Source: Bdellovibrionales bacterium (GTDB taxonomy: Bacteria; Bdellovibrionota; Bdellovibrionia; Bdellovibrionales; UBA1609). From it: a stretch of 12,831 nucleotides of DNA. The translations under genes were made by a program, and so were the position numbers. This document shows, piece by piece, positions 1-5,866 of the stretch. The stretch is taken from positions 1 to 12,831 of the forward strand of contig JAGRAG010000185.1 in NCBI GenBank assembly GCA_020435025.1, in the 5' to 3' direction. The notes under the pieces were generated by a model, which did no database searches, had not been told where the DNA came from, and saw nothing but the letters and a program-made list of their open reading frames with translations. Each line of letters begins with the position of its first letter. Positions within the stretch are counted from its first letter, which is position 1.

Positions 1-103
1 CAATATCGCTTATCTCTTTTTTGTGAAACTGAAACTTTATCTCCTTTGCAGTCGCCGTACCGACAATCATTAAAACAAGAGTTGCAATAATGGCTTTTTT
101 CAC
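1..103 (-). CDS. N-terminus of a secreted protein, truncated by the window edge
   Basis: Only the first 34 codons are visible. They start at a GTG that follows an AAAGGAG ribosome site (110-116, 6 bases upstream), which makes the start convincing. The product begins with a typical Sec signal peptide: MKKAIIATLVLMIVGTATA, with cleavage likely after ATA. The mature protein begins KEIKFQFHKKEISDI. An alternating strand followed by a short helix of this kind occurs in the STN/N0-type domains of secretins and TonB receptors. The resemblance covers about 15 residues, so it is only a suggestion. The gene is certain enough as a secreted protein, but its family cannot be told from this fragment. Confidence 0.7.
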   Translation of the reverse strand, partial: MKKAIIATLVLMIVGTATAKEIKFQFHKKEISDI

Positions 104-129
104 TCAAATCTCCTTTGTTATAAAGGTAA

Positions 130-201
130 ATTGTAATCCTTATTTTTCATTTAATTTGCAAATCCTTGCAAACTTTTTGTCAACTCTTCGAATTTGCAAA
201 T
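130..201 (-). promoter_or_regulatory. Promoter region with three TTGCAA palindromes upstream of the left-edge gene
   Basis: Read on the minus strand, a TACAAT hexamer (135-130) lies about 26 bases before the GTG start and is a good -10 element. No good -35 element sits at the right distance. Instead the palindrome TTGCAA occurs at 156-161, 166-171 and 194-199. The first and last copies extend to the same perfect 10-base palindrome ATTTGCAAAT (154-163 and 192-201). If transcription starts near 123, the centres fall near -35, -45 and -73. That layout would suit an activator or a repressor. The regulator is unknown. A TTGACA (183-178, minus strand) is also present but has no good partner. Confidence 0.4.
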
Positions 202-243
202 GACATAGAAAGTTGAGACGCTAAAAACAGAACCCATGACTAT

Positions 244-272
244 TTGAAACACTCATAAATTTCAGGTAAAAG
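244..272 (+). promoter_or_regulatory. Candidate sigma70-type promoter for yjbQ
   Basis: TTGAAA (244-249), a 17-base spacer and TAAAAG (267-272) sit about 60 bases before the yjbQ start. The -10 match is only four of six, so this is a weak prediction. An AAGGTG ribosome site (321-326) follows. Confidence 0.22.
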
Positions 273-330
273 TCTAGTACGTCGCTCATTAATTTTTTTT
301 GCAACTCTTTTCCATTGTACAAGGTGTTTT

Positions 331-747
331 ATGGTCGTTCATAGTCATCTAGAAATTTCAACGACAGGACAAGGTCTGTATCTCATCACTCGCCAGATAG
401 AGGAGCATGTGAGGAAATCTCAGTTGACAAACGGCTTGGTTCATCTTTTTCTACAACACACCTCAGCGTCTTTGATTATTCAAGAAAACGCGGATCCAAC
501 GGCTCAACAAGATTTGGAAGAGTTTTTAGATAGGATGGTTCCGGAAAATCAACACTGGCATCAGCACACGCTTGAAGGTCCTGATGATACGACCTCTCAT
601 TTAAAAGCGGCTTTAACTCATACTTCATTACAGATACCGCTTTTAAATGGGCGACTGGCTCTCGGAACCTGGCAGGGGCTTTTCCTGTGGGAACACCGTC
701 ATCAGAGGCATTCAAGAAAGATTGTGATCACGGTTATTGGAGAATGA
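331..747 (+). CDS. yjbQ: YjbQ family protein (UPF0047)
   Basis: The 138-residue length and the motif series match the YjbQ/UPF0047 family along the whole protein: HTSAS at 43-47, ENADP at 52-56, VPEN at 70-73, EGPDD at 82-86, GRLALGTWQG at 107-116 and EHR at 121-123. These are compact cytosolic trimeric proteins with clustered conserved His and acidic residues. E. coli YjbQ has been linked to weak thiamin phosphate synthase activity, but the true role is unsettled. The usual DDMPAH segment reads DDTTSH here, a mild deviation that keeps the His. The start is supported by AAGGTG four bases upstream. The gene stands alone, with 115 bases before modA and no clear terminator in between, so co-transcription with modABC cannot be excluded. 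Confidence 0.93.
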   Translation: MVVHSHLEISTTGQGLYLITRQIEEHVRKSQLTNGLVHLFLQHTSASLIIQENADPTAQQDLEEFLDRMVPENQHWHQHTLEGPDDTTSHLKAALTHTSLQIPLLNGRLALGTWQGLFLWEHRHQRHSRKIVITVIGE

Positions 748-862
748 ACCTGAAAGTCCATCTCACTCGATTTTTGAGAAATTTTTCGAAATCGTCTTAA
801 AGCAGCTGATTGCAAAGAACGGACATTGACAGCTCCTAACCTATGCGTTACCCAGGCTGGTT

Positions 863-1639
863 ATGATGTTGAACCAATTGTTATATGGAGTTAGACGAGT
901 TTTTTGGATAGGACTTTGTGTCTTTGCGAGTGTGTCTGTAGCCGCTACCCACCACGCCACTCCTATCCGGATCGCTGTCGCGAGTAATTTTGCTACGACC
1001 TTGAATACGATTCTCACACAATACAAAAAGTCCCATCCGCAAAAGGTTGAACTGATTGTTAGTTCTACGGGGAAACTATTTGCGCAGATTCAAGCAGGTC
1101 TTAATATTGATATTTTTTTAGCAGCTGATAAAGAGCGACCCATGAAGTTGTTCACAGAGAGTTTAGAAGTCGACAAAGAAGTTTACCTTTACGCTTTAGG
1201 GCGATTGGCACTATGGAGCAATAAGGAAATAGGTGAATCCGTAAAGGCACCGACCATATTACATAAAGCTCGCCGTATTGCCTTAGCCAAGCCCCAACTA
1301 GCGCCTTATGGACAAGCGGCTCAGGCCGTTCTTAAGAAATGGGAACTCTGGGATATCTTGCAGTCACGATATGTCTTTGGAGAAAATGTGCAACAGGTCT
1401 ACCAATACATGAAAACTCAAAATGTTGAAGCCGCTTTCGTAGCGCTCAGCTTAGTACTGCGAGAGAGATCAGTTCAAAAAAGTCACTATTTCAAGATTCC
1501 AGAGTCTTGGCACCCCCCTATAGAACAATACATGGTCCGGTTGACAACTCGACCAGAAGTTCAAAAGATCTTTAATTATTTAAAAAGCGCTGAAGCAAAA
1601 GAGGTGATCATAAAAGACGGTTACGGAGTGCGAAAATGA
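863..1639 (+). CDS. modA: Molybdate ABC transporter, periplasmic substrate-binding protein
   Basis: ModA captures molybdate (and usually tungstate) in the periplasm and hands it to the ModB permease. Residues 1 to about 28 form a Sec signal peptide with cleavage near SVAA. The mature part shows the ModA pattern. IRIAVASNF places a binding Ser at 41, SSTGKL at 67-72 supplies the second oxyanion-contacting Ser/Thr, and QIQAGLNIDIFLAADK (75-90) is the diagnostic segment (E. coli: QIEAGAPADLFISADQ). The 258-residue length is normal. Two ATGs in a row open the gene and the upstream AGG is weak, so the start could be either one. The last four bases overlap modB, showing an operon. A TTGACA lies at 826-831 but lacks a convincing -10 partner. 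No ModE-like site was recognised. Confidence 0.93.
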   Translation: MMLNQLLYGVRRVFWIGLCVFASVSVAATHHATPIRIAVASNFATTLNTILTQYKKSHPQKVELIVSSTGKLFAQIQAGLNIDIFLAADKERPMKLFTESLEVDKEVYLYALGRLALWSNKEIGESVKAPTILHKARRIALAKPQLAPYGQAAQAVLKKWELWDILQSRYVFGENVQQVYQYMKTQNVEAAFVALSLVLRERSVQKSHYFKIPESWHPPIEQYMVRLTTRPEVQKIFNYLKSAEAKEVIIKDGYGVRK

Positions 1640-2313
1640 ATTCAGAACACCTGTCAGCTTTGTTAATTACGATTAAATTGGCTTTTGCTACTACACTCAT
1701 TTTACTAGTTCTTGCGATACCCATTGCCTGGTGGTTGGCCTGGTCTGATTCAAAATGGAAACCCATCATTGAATCTTTGGTAAGTTTGCCGCTTGTCTTG
1801 CCTCCTACAGTTTTAGGTTTTTATTTTCTAATCGCATTTAGTAAGAATTCATTTATAGGAAAATGGCTGGAACAATCCTTCGGGATCTCCTTAGTTTTTA
1901 GCTTTTCAGGGCTTTTACTGGGCTCTGTTATATACTCCTTTCCTTTTGTCGTTCGTCCTTTACAAAACACATTTACTGCGATCGGCAGACGTCCTATGGA
2001 GTTTGCCTCGATATGTGGTGCTTCTCCGAGAGACGCTTTTTTTTCAGTTCTTCTTCCTCTGGCAACTCCGGGAATCATCTCGGCGAGTATTTTAGGATTT
2101 GCCCACACTTTAGGTGAATTTGGGGTTGTTTTAATGATTGGAGGCAGTCTGCCCGGTGAAACGAAGGTGCTTTCTATCTCAATTTTTGAACTCGTAGAAA
2201 TCGGACATTTTGAACAAGCCCATTATCTTTCTGCGTTTCTTTTAGGGCTTTGTTTTATCATGCTTCTTTCTGTCCATCTTCTCCAAAATAAGACAAGAGG
2301 TGGTTGGTTTTGA
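1636..2313 (+). CDS. modB: Molybdate ABC transporter, inner-membrane permease
   Basis: A hydrophobic 225-residue protein with about five or six membrane helices, the normal size for ModB. It forms the membrane channel as a dimer and couples to ModC. The cytoplasmic EAA loop is clear at about 122-146 (EFASICGASPRDAFFSVLLP), and it leads into the ModB-typical FAHTLGEFGVVLMIGG (155-170) and SLPGETKVLSISIFE. The start codon overlaps the modA stop in an ATGA, and the 3' end overlaps modC, so translation of the three genes is probably coupled. No oddities seen. Confidence 0.94.
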   Translation: MNSEHLSALLITIKLAFATTLILLVLAIPIAWWLAWSDSKWKPIIESLVSLPLVLPPTVLGFYFLIAFSKNSFIGKWLEQSFGISLVFSFSGLLLGSVIYSFPFVVRPLQNTFTAIGRRPMEFASICGASPRDAFFSVLLPLATPGIISASILGFAHTLGEFGVVLMIGGSLPGETKVLSISIFELVEIGHFEQAHYLSAFLLGLCFIMLLSVHLLQNKTRGGWF

Positions 2314-3377
2314 GCATTCACGTGGATCTACGACTTCAGCGCAATGACTTCCACCTTAGGGCCTCATGCGAGCTCCCGATGAAGGGACTTAGTATTGTTT
2401 GGGGACCTTCCGGAGCAGGGAAGAGTACTTTTTTGAAAGTTTTGTCGGGATTAGAAATAGGACAAGGGTCGTTGTTGTTTGGTCAAGAAATTTGGCAACA
2501 AGGTGAAGTCGGACTACCTACTTATAAAAGATCTATGGGCTATGTTTTTCAAGATGGGTATTTGTTTCCTCATATGAATGTTTTACGAAACATTGATTAT
2601 GTTACACAACGAACAAAGTCGCTCCATTCGAAAGAGCAAAAAGAATTCTGGATTTCGGAACTAGATCTTAAGCCTCTTTTATTAAAAAAAACTACGGAAC
2701 TATCCGGTGGTGAAAGGCAACGTGTCGCTCTTGCATTAGCGCTTGTTCGTCAACCAAGGTGGTTGCTTTTTGATGAACCTCTTAATGCCGTCGATGAGCC
2801 TTTACGGTATCGACTGTTAGATTTAATCCGCAATTACTGTCGCCAACATAGCGTTCCTATTCTTTATGTAACCCACTCACGCAAAGAAGCGCTGCTGTTT
2901 GGTGATTATTTTGTGCAAATTAATAACGGGACTGTCACATGGACCGGTTCTTACACTGAGCTATTAAGCTCTCCTGAAGATTTCCCTTTATTTAAAACGG
3001 ATAAATTTTCCATTTTACCTTCTACACTAAAAGAACACGATCATCACTCGAAAGTATCTTTATGGAATTTCCCTGGCGGCACTCTCTATTGCCCCCTTTC
3101 TCAAAGTATGCGAAATGAGAAATCCACGCGATTGCTTATAGCGGCTAAAGATGTCAGCGTGACAAGACATCGGCCAGAAGAGTCCTCTATTTTAAATATT
3201 CTTTCTTCTGAAATTGACTCTATTATTCCTCATGGAACTGACCATTATTTTTTAAAACTTAAGATAGGAACTAGTTTTTTGTTAGCACAAATCACCTACA
3301 AGTCTCTTAAAACTTTGCAGTTGGAAGTCGGAGAAAGGGTCTATGCGCAAATTAAAGGAGTCGCCCTTTTAACTTAG
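2310..3377 (+). CDS. modC: Molybdate ABC transporter, ATPase subunit with MOP/TOBE domain
   Basis: ModC hydrolyses ATP to drive molybdate import. Numbered from this start (355 residues), all ABC motifs are present: Walker A GPSGAGKST at 32-40, Q-loop Gln 81 in GYVFQD, signature LSGGERQRV at 131-139, Walker B LLFDEP with Asp 155 and Glu 156, and switch His 189 in YVTHS. Residues from about 287 to the end form the C-terminal oxyanion-binding TOBE (MOP) domain, beginning HRPEESSILN, which separates ModC from other importer ATPases. I chose the TTG at 2310, which overlaps the modB stop as TTGA and lies 8-9 bases after AAGAGGT. An in-frame TTG at 2304 would be only 3 bases from that site. Both starts are non-ATG. 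No clear terminator follows. Confidence 0.93.
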   Translation: MSIHVDLRLQRNDFHLRASCELPMKGLSIVWGPSGAGKSTFLKVLSGLEIGQGSLLFGQEIWQQGEVGLPTYKRSMGYVFQDGYLFPHMNVLRNIDYVTQRTKSLHSKEQKEFWISELDLKPLLLKKTTELSGGERQRVALALALVRQPRWLLFDEPLNAVDEPLRYRLLDLIRNYCRQHSVPILYVTHSRKEALLFGDYFVQINNGTVTWTGSYTELLSSPEDFPLFKTDKFSILPSTLKEHDHHSKVSLWNFPGGTLYCPLSQSMRNEKSTRLLIAAKDVSVTRHRPEESSILNILSSEIDSIIPHGTDHYFLKLKIGTSFLLAQITYKSLKTLQLEVGERVYAQIKGVALLT

Positions 3378-3496
3378 CCTTCTTTTTCTTACATCCACTC
3401 AACATATAGACTTTGCTCAATAAGTTTTTTAGACTATGGATGCATCTCAAAGAACTTTAAGATAGCGAGTTATTTCGGGCATCTACGGAGGCTTTT

Positions 3497-3754
3497 ATGT
3501 TTCGATTTTTAACTATATTGTCGCTTTTGTTTTTTTCGTCTTGCGCCAATCATGCGACACGAATGGCTCGATGGACGGGGTGTGGAGGAGACGTTGAAGA
3601 GCGACTTTTGGGAGAAAGCATAGGAATGCGAACAGTTGAAGCGACTTGCGATGGCAAAGTCATGATATGCAAATATTCGACATTTGGATTTGGCCAATGT
3701 CGTCCTAAAGAGGACGCCTACAAAGAAGGCAACTGGACCCAGCCACAAAACTGA
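3497..3754 (+). CDS. Small cysteine-rich lipoprotein, function unknown
   Basis: An 85-residue protein with a short hydrophobic signal (MFRFLTILSLLFFSSC) ending in a lipobox-like FSSC. Cys16 would be lipidated and anchor the protein in the inner or outer membrane. The mature part of about 70 residues holds four more cysteines (29, 51, 58 and 68), which could form two disulphide bonds in the periplasm. GGAGG (3487-3491) five bases before the ATG is a strong ribosome site and supports the gene. It lies 119 bases after modC in the same direction, probably as a separate unit. It ends 24 bases from the stop of the convergent minus-strand gene. I do not recognise the family. The lipobox has Phe instead of Leu/Val/Ile at -3, which lowers the lipoprotein call slightly. 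Confidence 0.72.
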   Translation: MFRFLTILSLLFFSSCANHATRMARWTGCGGDVEERLLGESIGMRTVEATCDGKVMICKYSTFGFGQCRPKEDAYKEGNWTQPQN

Positions 3755-3778
3755 ACTTATACTATTTCCATTTAATAA

Positions 3779-4762
3779 TTATTCAGCTTTAATCGTACGC
3801 TGATAGTACTGTAAAATCTGTTGAGCTAAATCAGGCTGTTGCTGTTCAAAAGCCATAATACCCAAACCAGAATGCACAAGGAGCTGTTGAGAATCTACGG
3901 TCATCTCAGTACCTGCGGGAAACAACAGGCCTTGACGATCTAAGATGCGTACCCCTTGAAATTCAAATTGCCTTTGTGATGAGAGCTCTGAAGGTTCTTT
4001 TGCAAAAATCTGATATGTCTGATCTGTTAATTTCGTTAACGAAGATTTCAAAGACGGATCGTTTAACAGTTCCTGTAAATCGATCTTAGGATTGCGACGA
4101 CCTGAGTAAAGTAAAAGTTCGACTTCTGACTTTGTCGAATTCGCAGTGAACTCTTCGTACCCTGACTGTTCCTGAGCCAATGCAAGTGGAGGTAATGAAG
4201 GCATATTTCCAATTTTTACAAATCCTCCATTTTGTTCATGAGCTTCTAAAACCTGATTTCTGACGACAAAGTAACCACAAAAATCCTTGTACGATCCACG
4301 ATTGGCTGTTTCGGGAGAAACAATCACTTGTCCGCTTTTATCGTAAATAGTGGCTTTTGTAGCACCAGGCTTATGACTCCACATTCCGTTATCATCCCGA
4401 CGGTACCAGTGAAAATCCCAACCCGGACCCACAACTAAGGCAATTAAAGTAAAATCCTGCTTTCCACGATAGGCAAAAGCCTCTACCGGTTCAATTCCCA
4501 TATCTTCTTGAACCGCTTTTTTCACATCAAAACAGGTGATATCAGAATATTTCTTGCCTGCCGATTCTCCGGGTTGAGCAAAACTATCTGTTCGACGATT
4601 GGTCGCATAGTTGTAACAGTTGTTATTACTTAAAACGGATCCCGTAGAATTCCAATAATCAAGATTGAGAGACGGAACCGAAATGGGAAAGAGATCTAAG
4701 GCAAAACTTTGAAGCCCACTTAAAGCTCCCAGAAGAATTAAACCTATCAACAGTCGCAGCAT
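3779..4762 (-). CDS. Secreted protein with putative papain-like (NlpC/P60-like) catalytic domain
   Basis: I place the start at 4762, giving 327 residues, because AAGGGGGAAAGG (4764-4775) lies just upstream. The product then opens with a clean signal peptide (MLRLLIGLILLGALSGLQSFA). An ATG at 4780 would add six residues but has no ribosome site. The mature N-terminal half has a dense motif set: NNNCYNYATN (47-56, candidate nucleophile Cys49), SFAQPGESAGKKY (60-72), DFHWYRRDDNGMWSHKPG (116-133, candidate His118 or His130) and FCGYFVV (161-167). A Cys in a helix-like segment followed later by a His on a strand fits papain-like peptidases or amidases, and I recall similar motif sets in uncharacterised secreted proteins. 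The second half (about 190-327) is Gln/Leu-rich with no recognised domain. Catalysis is inferred, not shown. Confidence 0.68.
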   Translation of the reverse strand: MLRLLIGLILLGALSGLQSFALDLFPISVPSLNLDYWNSTGSVLSNNNCYNYATNRRTDSFAQPGESAGKKYSDITCFDVKKAVQEDMGIEPVEAFAYRGKQDFTLIALVVGPGWDFHWYRRDDNGMWSHKPGATKATIYDKSGQVIVSPETANRGSYKDFCGYFVVRNQVLEAHEQNGGFVKIGNMPSLPPLALAQEQSGYEEFTANSTKSEVELLLYSGRRNPKIDLQELLNDPSLKSSLTKLTDQTYQIFAKEPSELSSQRQFEFQGVRILDRQGLLFPAGTEMTVDSQQLLVHSGLGIMAFEQQQPDLAQQILQYYQRTIKAE

Positions 4763-4791
4763 ACCTTTCCCCCTTGCCATTCGTGGCAGAT

Positions 4792-4820
4792 ATCGTAATG
4801 GCCCTCGCGTAAAGTCGCAA
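4792..4820 (-). promoter_or_regulatory. Candidate promoter for the papain-like protein gene
   Basis: On the minus strand TTGCGA (4820-4815), a 17-base spacer and TACGAT (4797-4792) match the sigma70 layout, four of six bases each. They predict a short leader of about 25 bases before the start at 4762. The -35 element lies inside the inverted repeat at 4809-4830. Confidence 0.3.
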
Positions 4821-4830
4821 GAGACTTTAC
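4809..4830. repeat. Perfect 8-base inverted repeat between divergent secreted-protein genes
   Basis: GTAAAGTC (4809-4816) and GACTTTAC (4823-4830) are exact reverse complements around a 6-base loop. No T-run follows on either side, so it does not look like a terminator. Its position over the candidate minus-strand -35 element suggests an operator for a dimeric regulator, possibly shared by both divergent genes. Confidence 0.45.
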
Positions 4831-4954
4831 TACGTTGAACAAGTTTCTCACTATTAATGCGATGCGATAGGCATTAGGGAATCACCGTGGACCTCGTAGG
4901 ATAAGATTTTGTCCAACAGGTCATTTGAAGTCCCTCAGTTAACAAAGGCACTTT

Positions 4955-5866
4955 ATGAAAAAAATCTCGTCTTTTCTTATTGGAATCGTAGTTTGCAACT
5001 CTCTAGCTCAACCGTTGCCTGATCGCACAATCAGCGAAGGAGTTGAACTTTCACTGAGTCGCATTGATACCGGAGTCACTTCCACTCCCGAAGCTATGAT
5101 CATGAAAGGAGGTCGGCTGTTTACTAGTCATCACACTTCACATACAGCATTTTTACTGAAACATCCAAAAGGACTTTTTTTAATTGATACGGGAGTTGGT
5201 CAAAAAATAGATGAACAGTTTTACGATCTGCCTTTTCTTATTCGTCCTTTTTTTAAATTTACAAAAATAACGACCGTCATTGGCGCTTTGAAAAAGGAGG
5301 ACCCAACTTTTGATCCGCAGTCCCTCTCAGGCATCTTATTGACCCATCTTCACTGGGATCATGCCAGTGCCATAGAAGAATTTCCCCAAGTACCTGTTTA
5401 CACGACAGAGCAAGAGCACAAGGCAGCCTTTAAGAAAAGCGGAAAGGAGGTTGGCTATTTTCCATCACAATACGACTCCCCAAAAATTCAGTGGGAGTTT
5501 GCAAAAATGACAAATATTGCCTATGGCCCTTTTCCTCAAAGTAAGGATCTTTTTGGAGATGGCTCGGTGATCATTGTTCCAATGACAGGGCACTCTGAGG
5601 GCTCAATAGGATTTTTTTTGCATTTAAAAACAGCTCGCTATTTTTTTGTTGGAGATATTATTTGGACCGTCAAACAGCTTAAACAGGGGGTTCAAAAAGC
5701 CTACTTGGCAAGTAGTTTGGTGGATCACAGTCGACCTGTTCTTCAAGGAACAATTGAATTGTTACAACGAATCGAAAAAGAAAACCCAGATCTAGTTATA
5801 GTTCCAACTCATGATTTGGATCACAATAAGAAGCACATTCCTCACTACCCGAAGTTCGTTCACTGA
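4955..5866 (+). CDS. Periplasmic metallo-beta-lactamase-fold hydrolase (lactonase-like)
   Basis: A 303-residue MBL-fold enzyme with a Sec signal peptide (cleavage near NSLA, residue 18). The di-metal site is complete: HLHWDH at 131-136 (His131, His133, Asp135, His136), GHSEGS with His213, GD with Asp234, and PTHD with His286. The overall order and the extra segment after IDTG (77-80) resemble AiiA/AttM-type N-acyl-homoserine lactonases and related COG0491 hydrolases. The substrate cannot be read from sequence, and a lactone or other ester is only one option. AAAGG six bases before the ATG supports the start. The gene is divergent from the papain-like protein gene. Its last 71 bases, including the His286 codon, overlap the 3' end of the minus-strand helicase gene. 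Confidence 0.88.
   Translation: MKKISSFLIGIVVCNSLAQPLPDRTISEGVELSLSRIDTGVTSTPEAMIMKGGRLFTSHHTSHTAFLLKHPKGLFLIDTGVGQKIDEQFYDLPFLIRPFFKFTKITTVIGALKKEDPTFDPQSLSGILLTHLHWDHASAIEEFPQVPVYTTEQEHKAAFKKSGKEVGYFPSQYDSPKIQWEFAKMTNIAYGPFPQSKDLFGDGSVIIVPMTGHSEGSIGFFLHLKTARYFFVGDIIWTVKQLKQGVQKAYLASSLVDHSRPVLQGTIELLQRIEKENPDLVIVPTHDLDHNKKHIPHYPKFVH

Noticed and set aside
748..862. Possible terminator or promoter between yjbQ and modA
   Set aside because: The only stem (CGATTT...AAATCG near 769-795) is six base pairs with a loop of about 15 bases and no T-run, and the TTGACA at 826-831 has no acceptable -10 element at 16-18 bases.
863..946. A twin-arginine (RR) in the ModA signal peptide that could suggest Tat export
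   Set aside because: The segment GVRRVFWIG lacks the Ser/Thr before RR and the usual Leu-Lys after Phe, and ModA proteins are normally Sec substrates.
3755..3778. Bidirectional terminator between the lipoprotein gene and the convergent papain-like gene
   Set aside because: Only a five-base CTGAA/TTCAG match with a large AT-rich loop is present.
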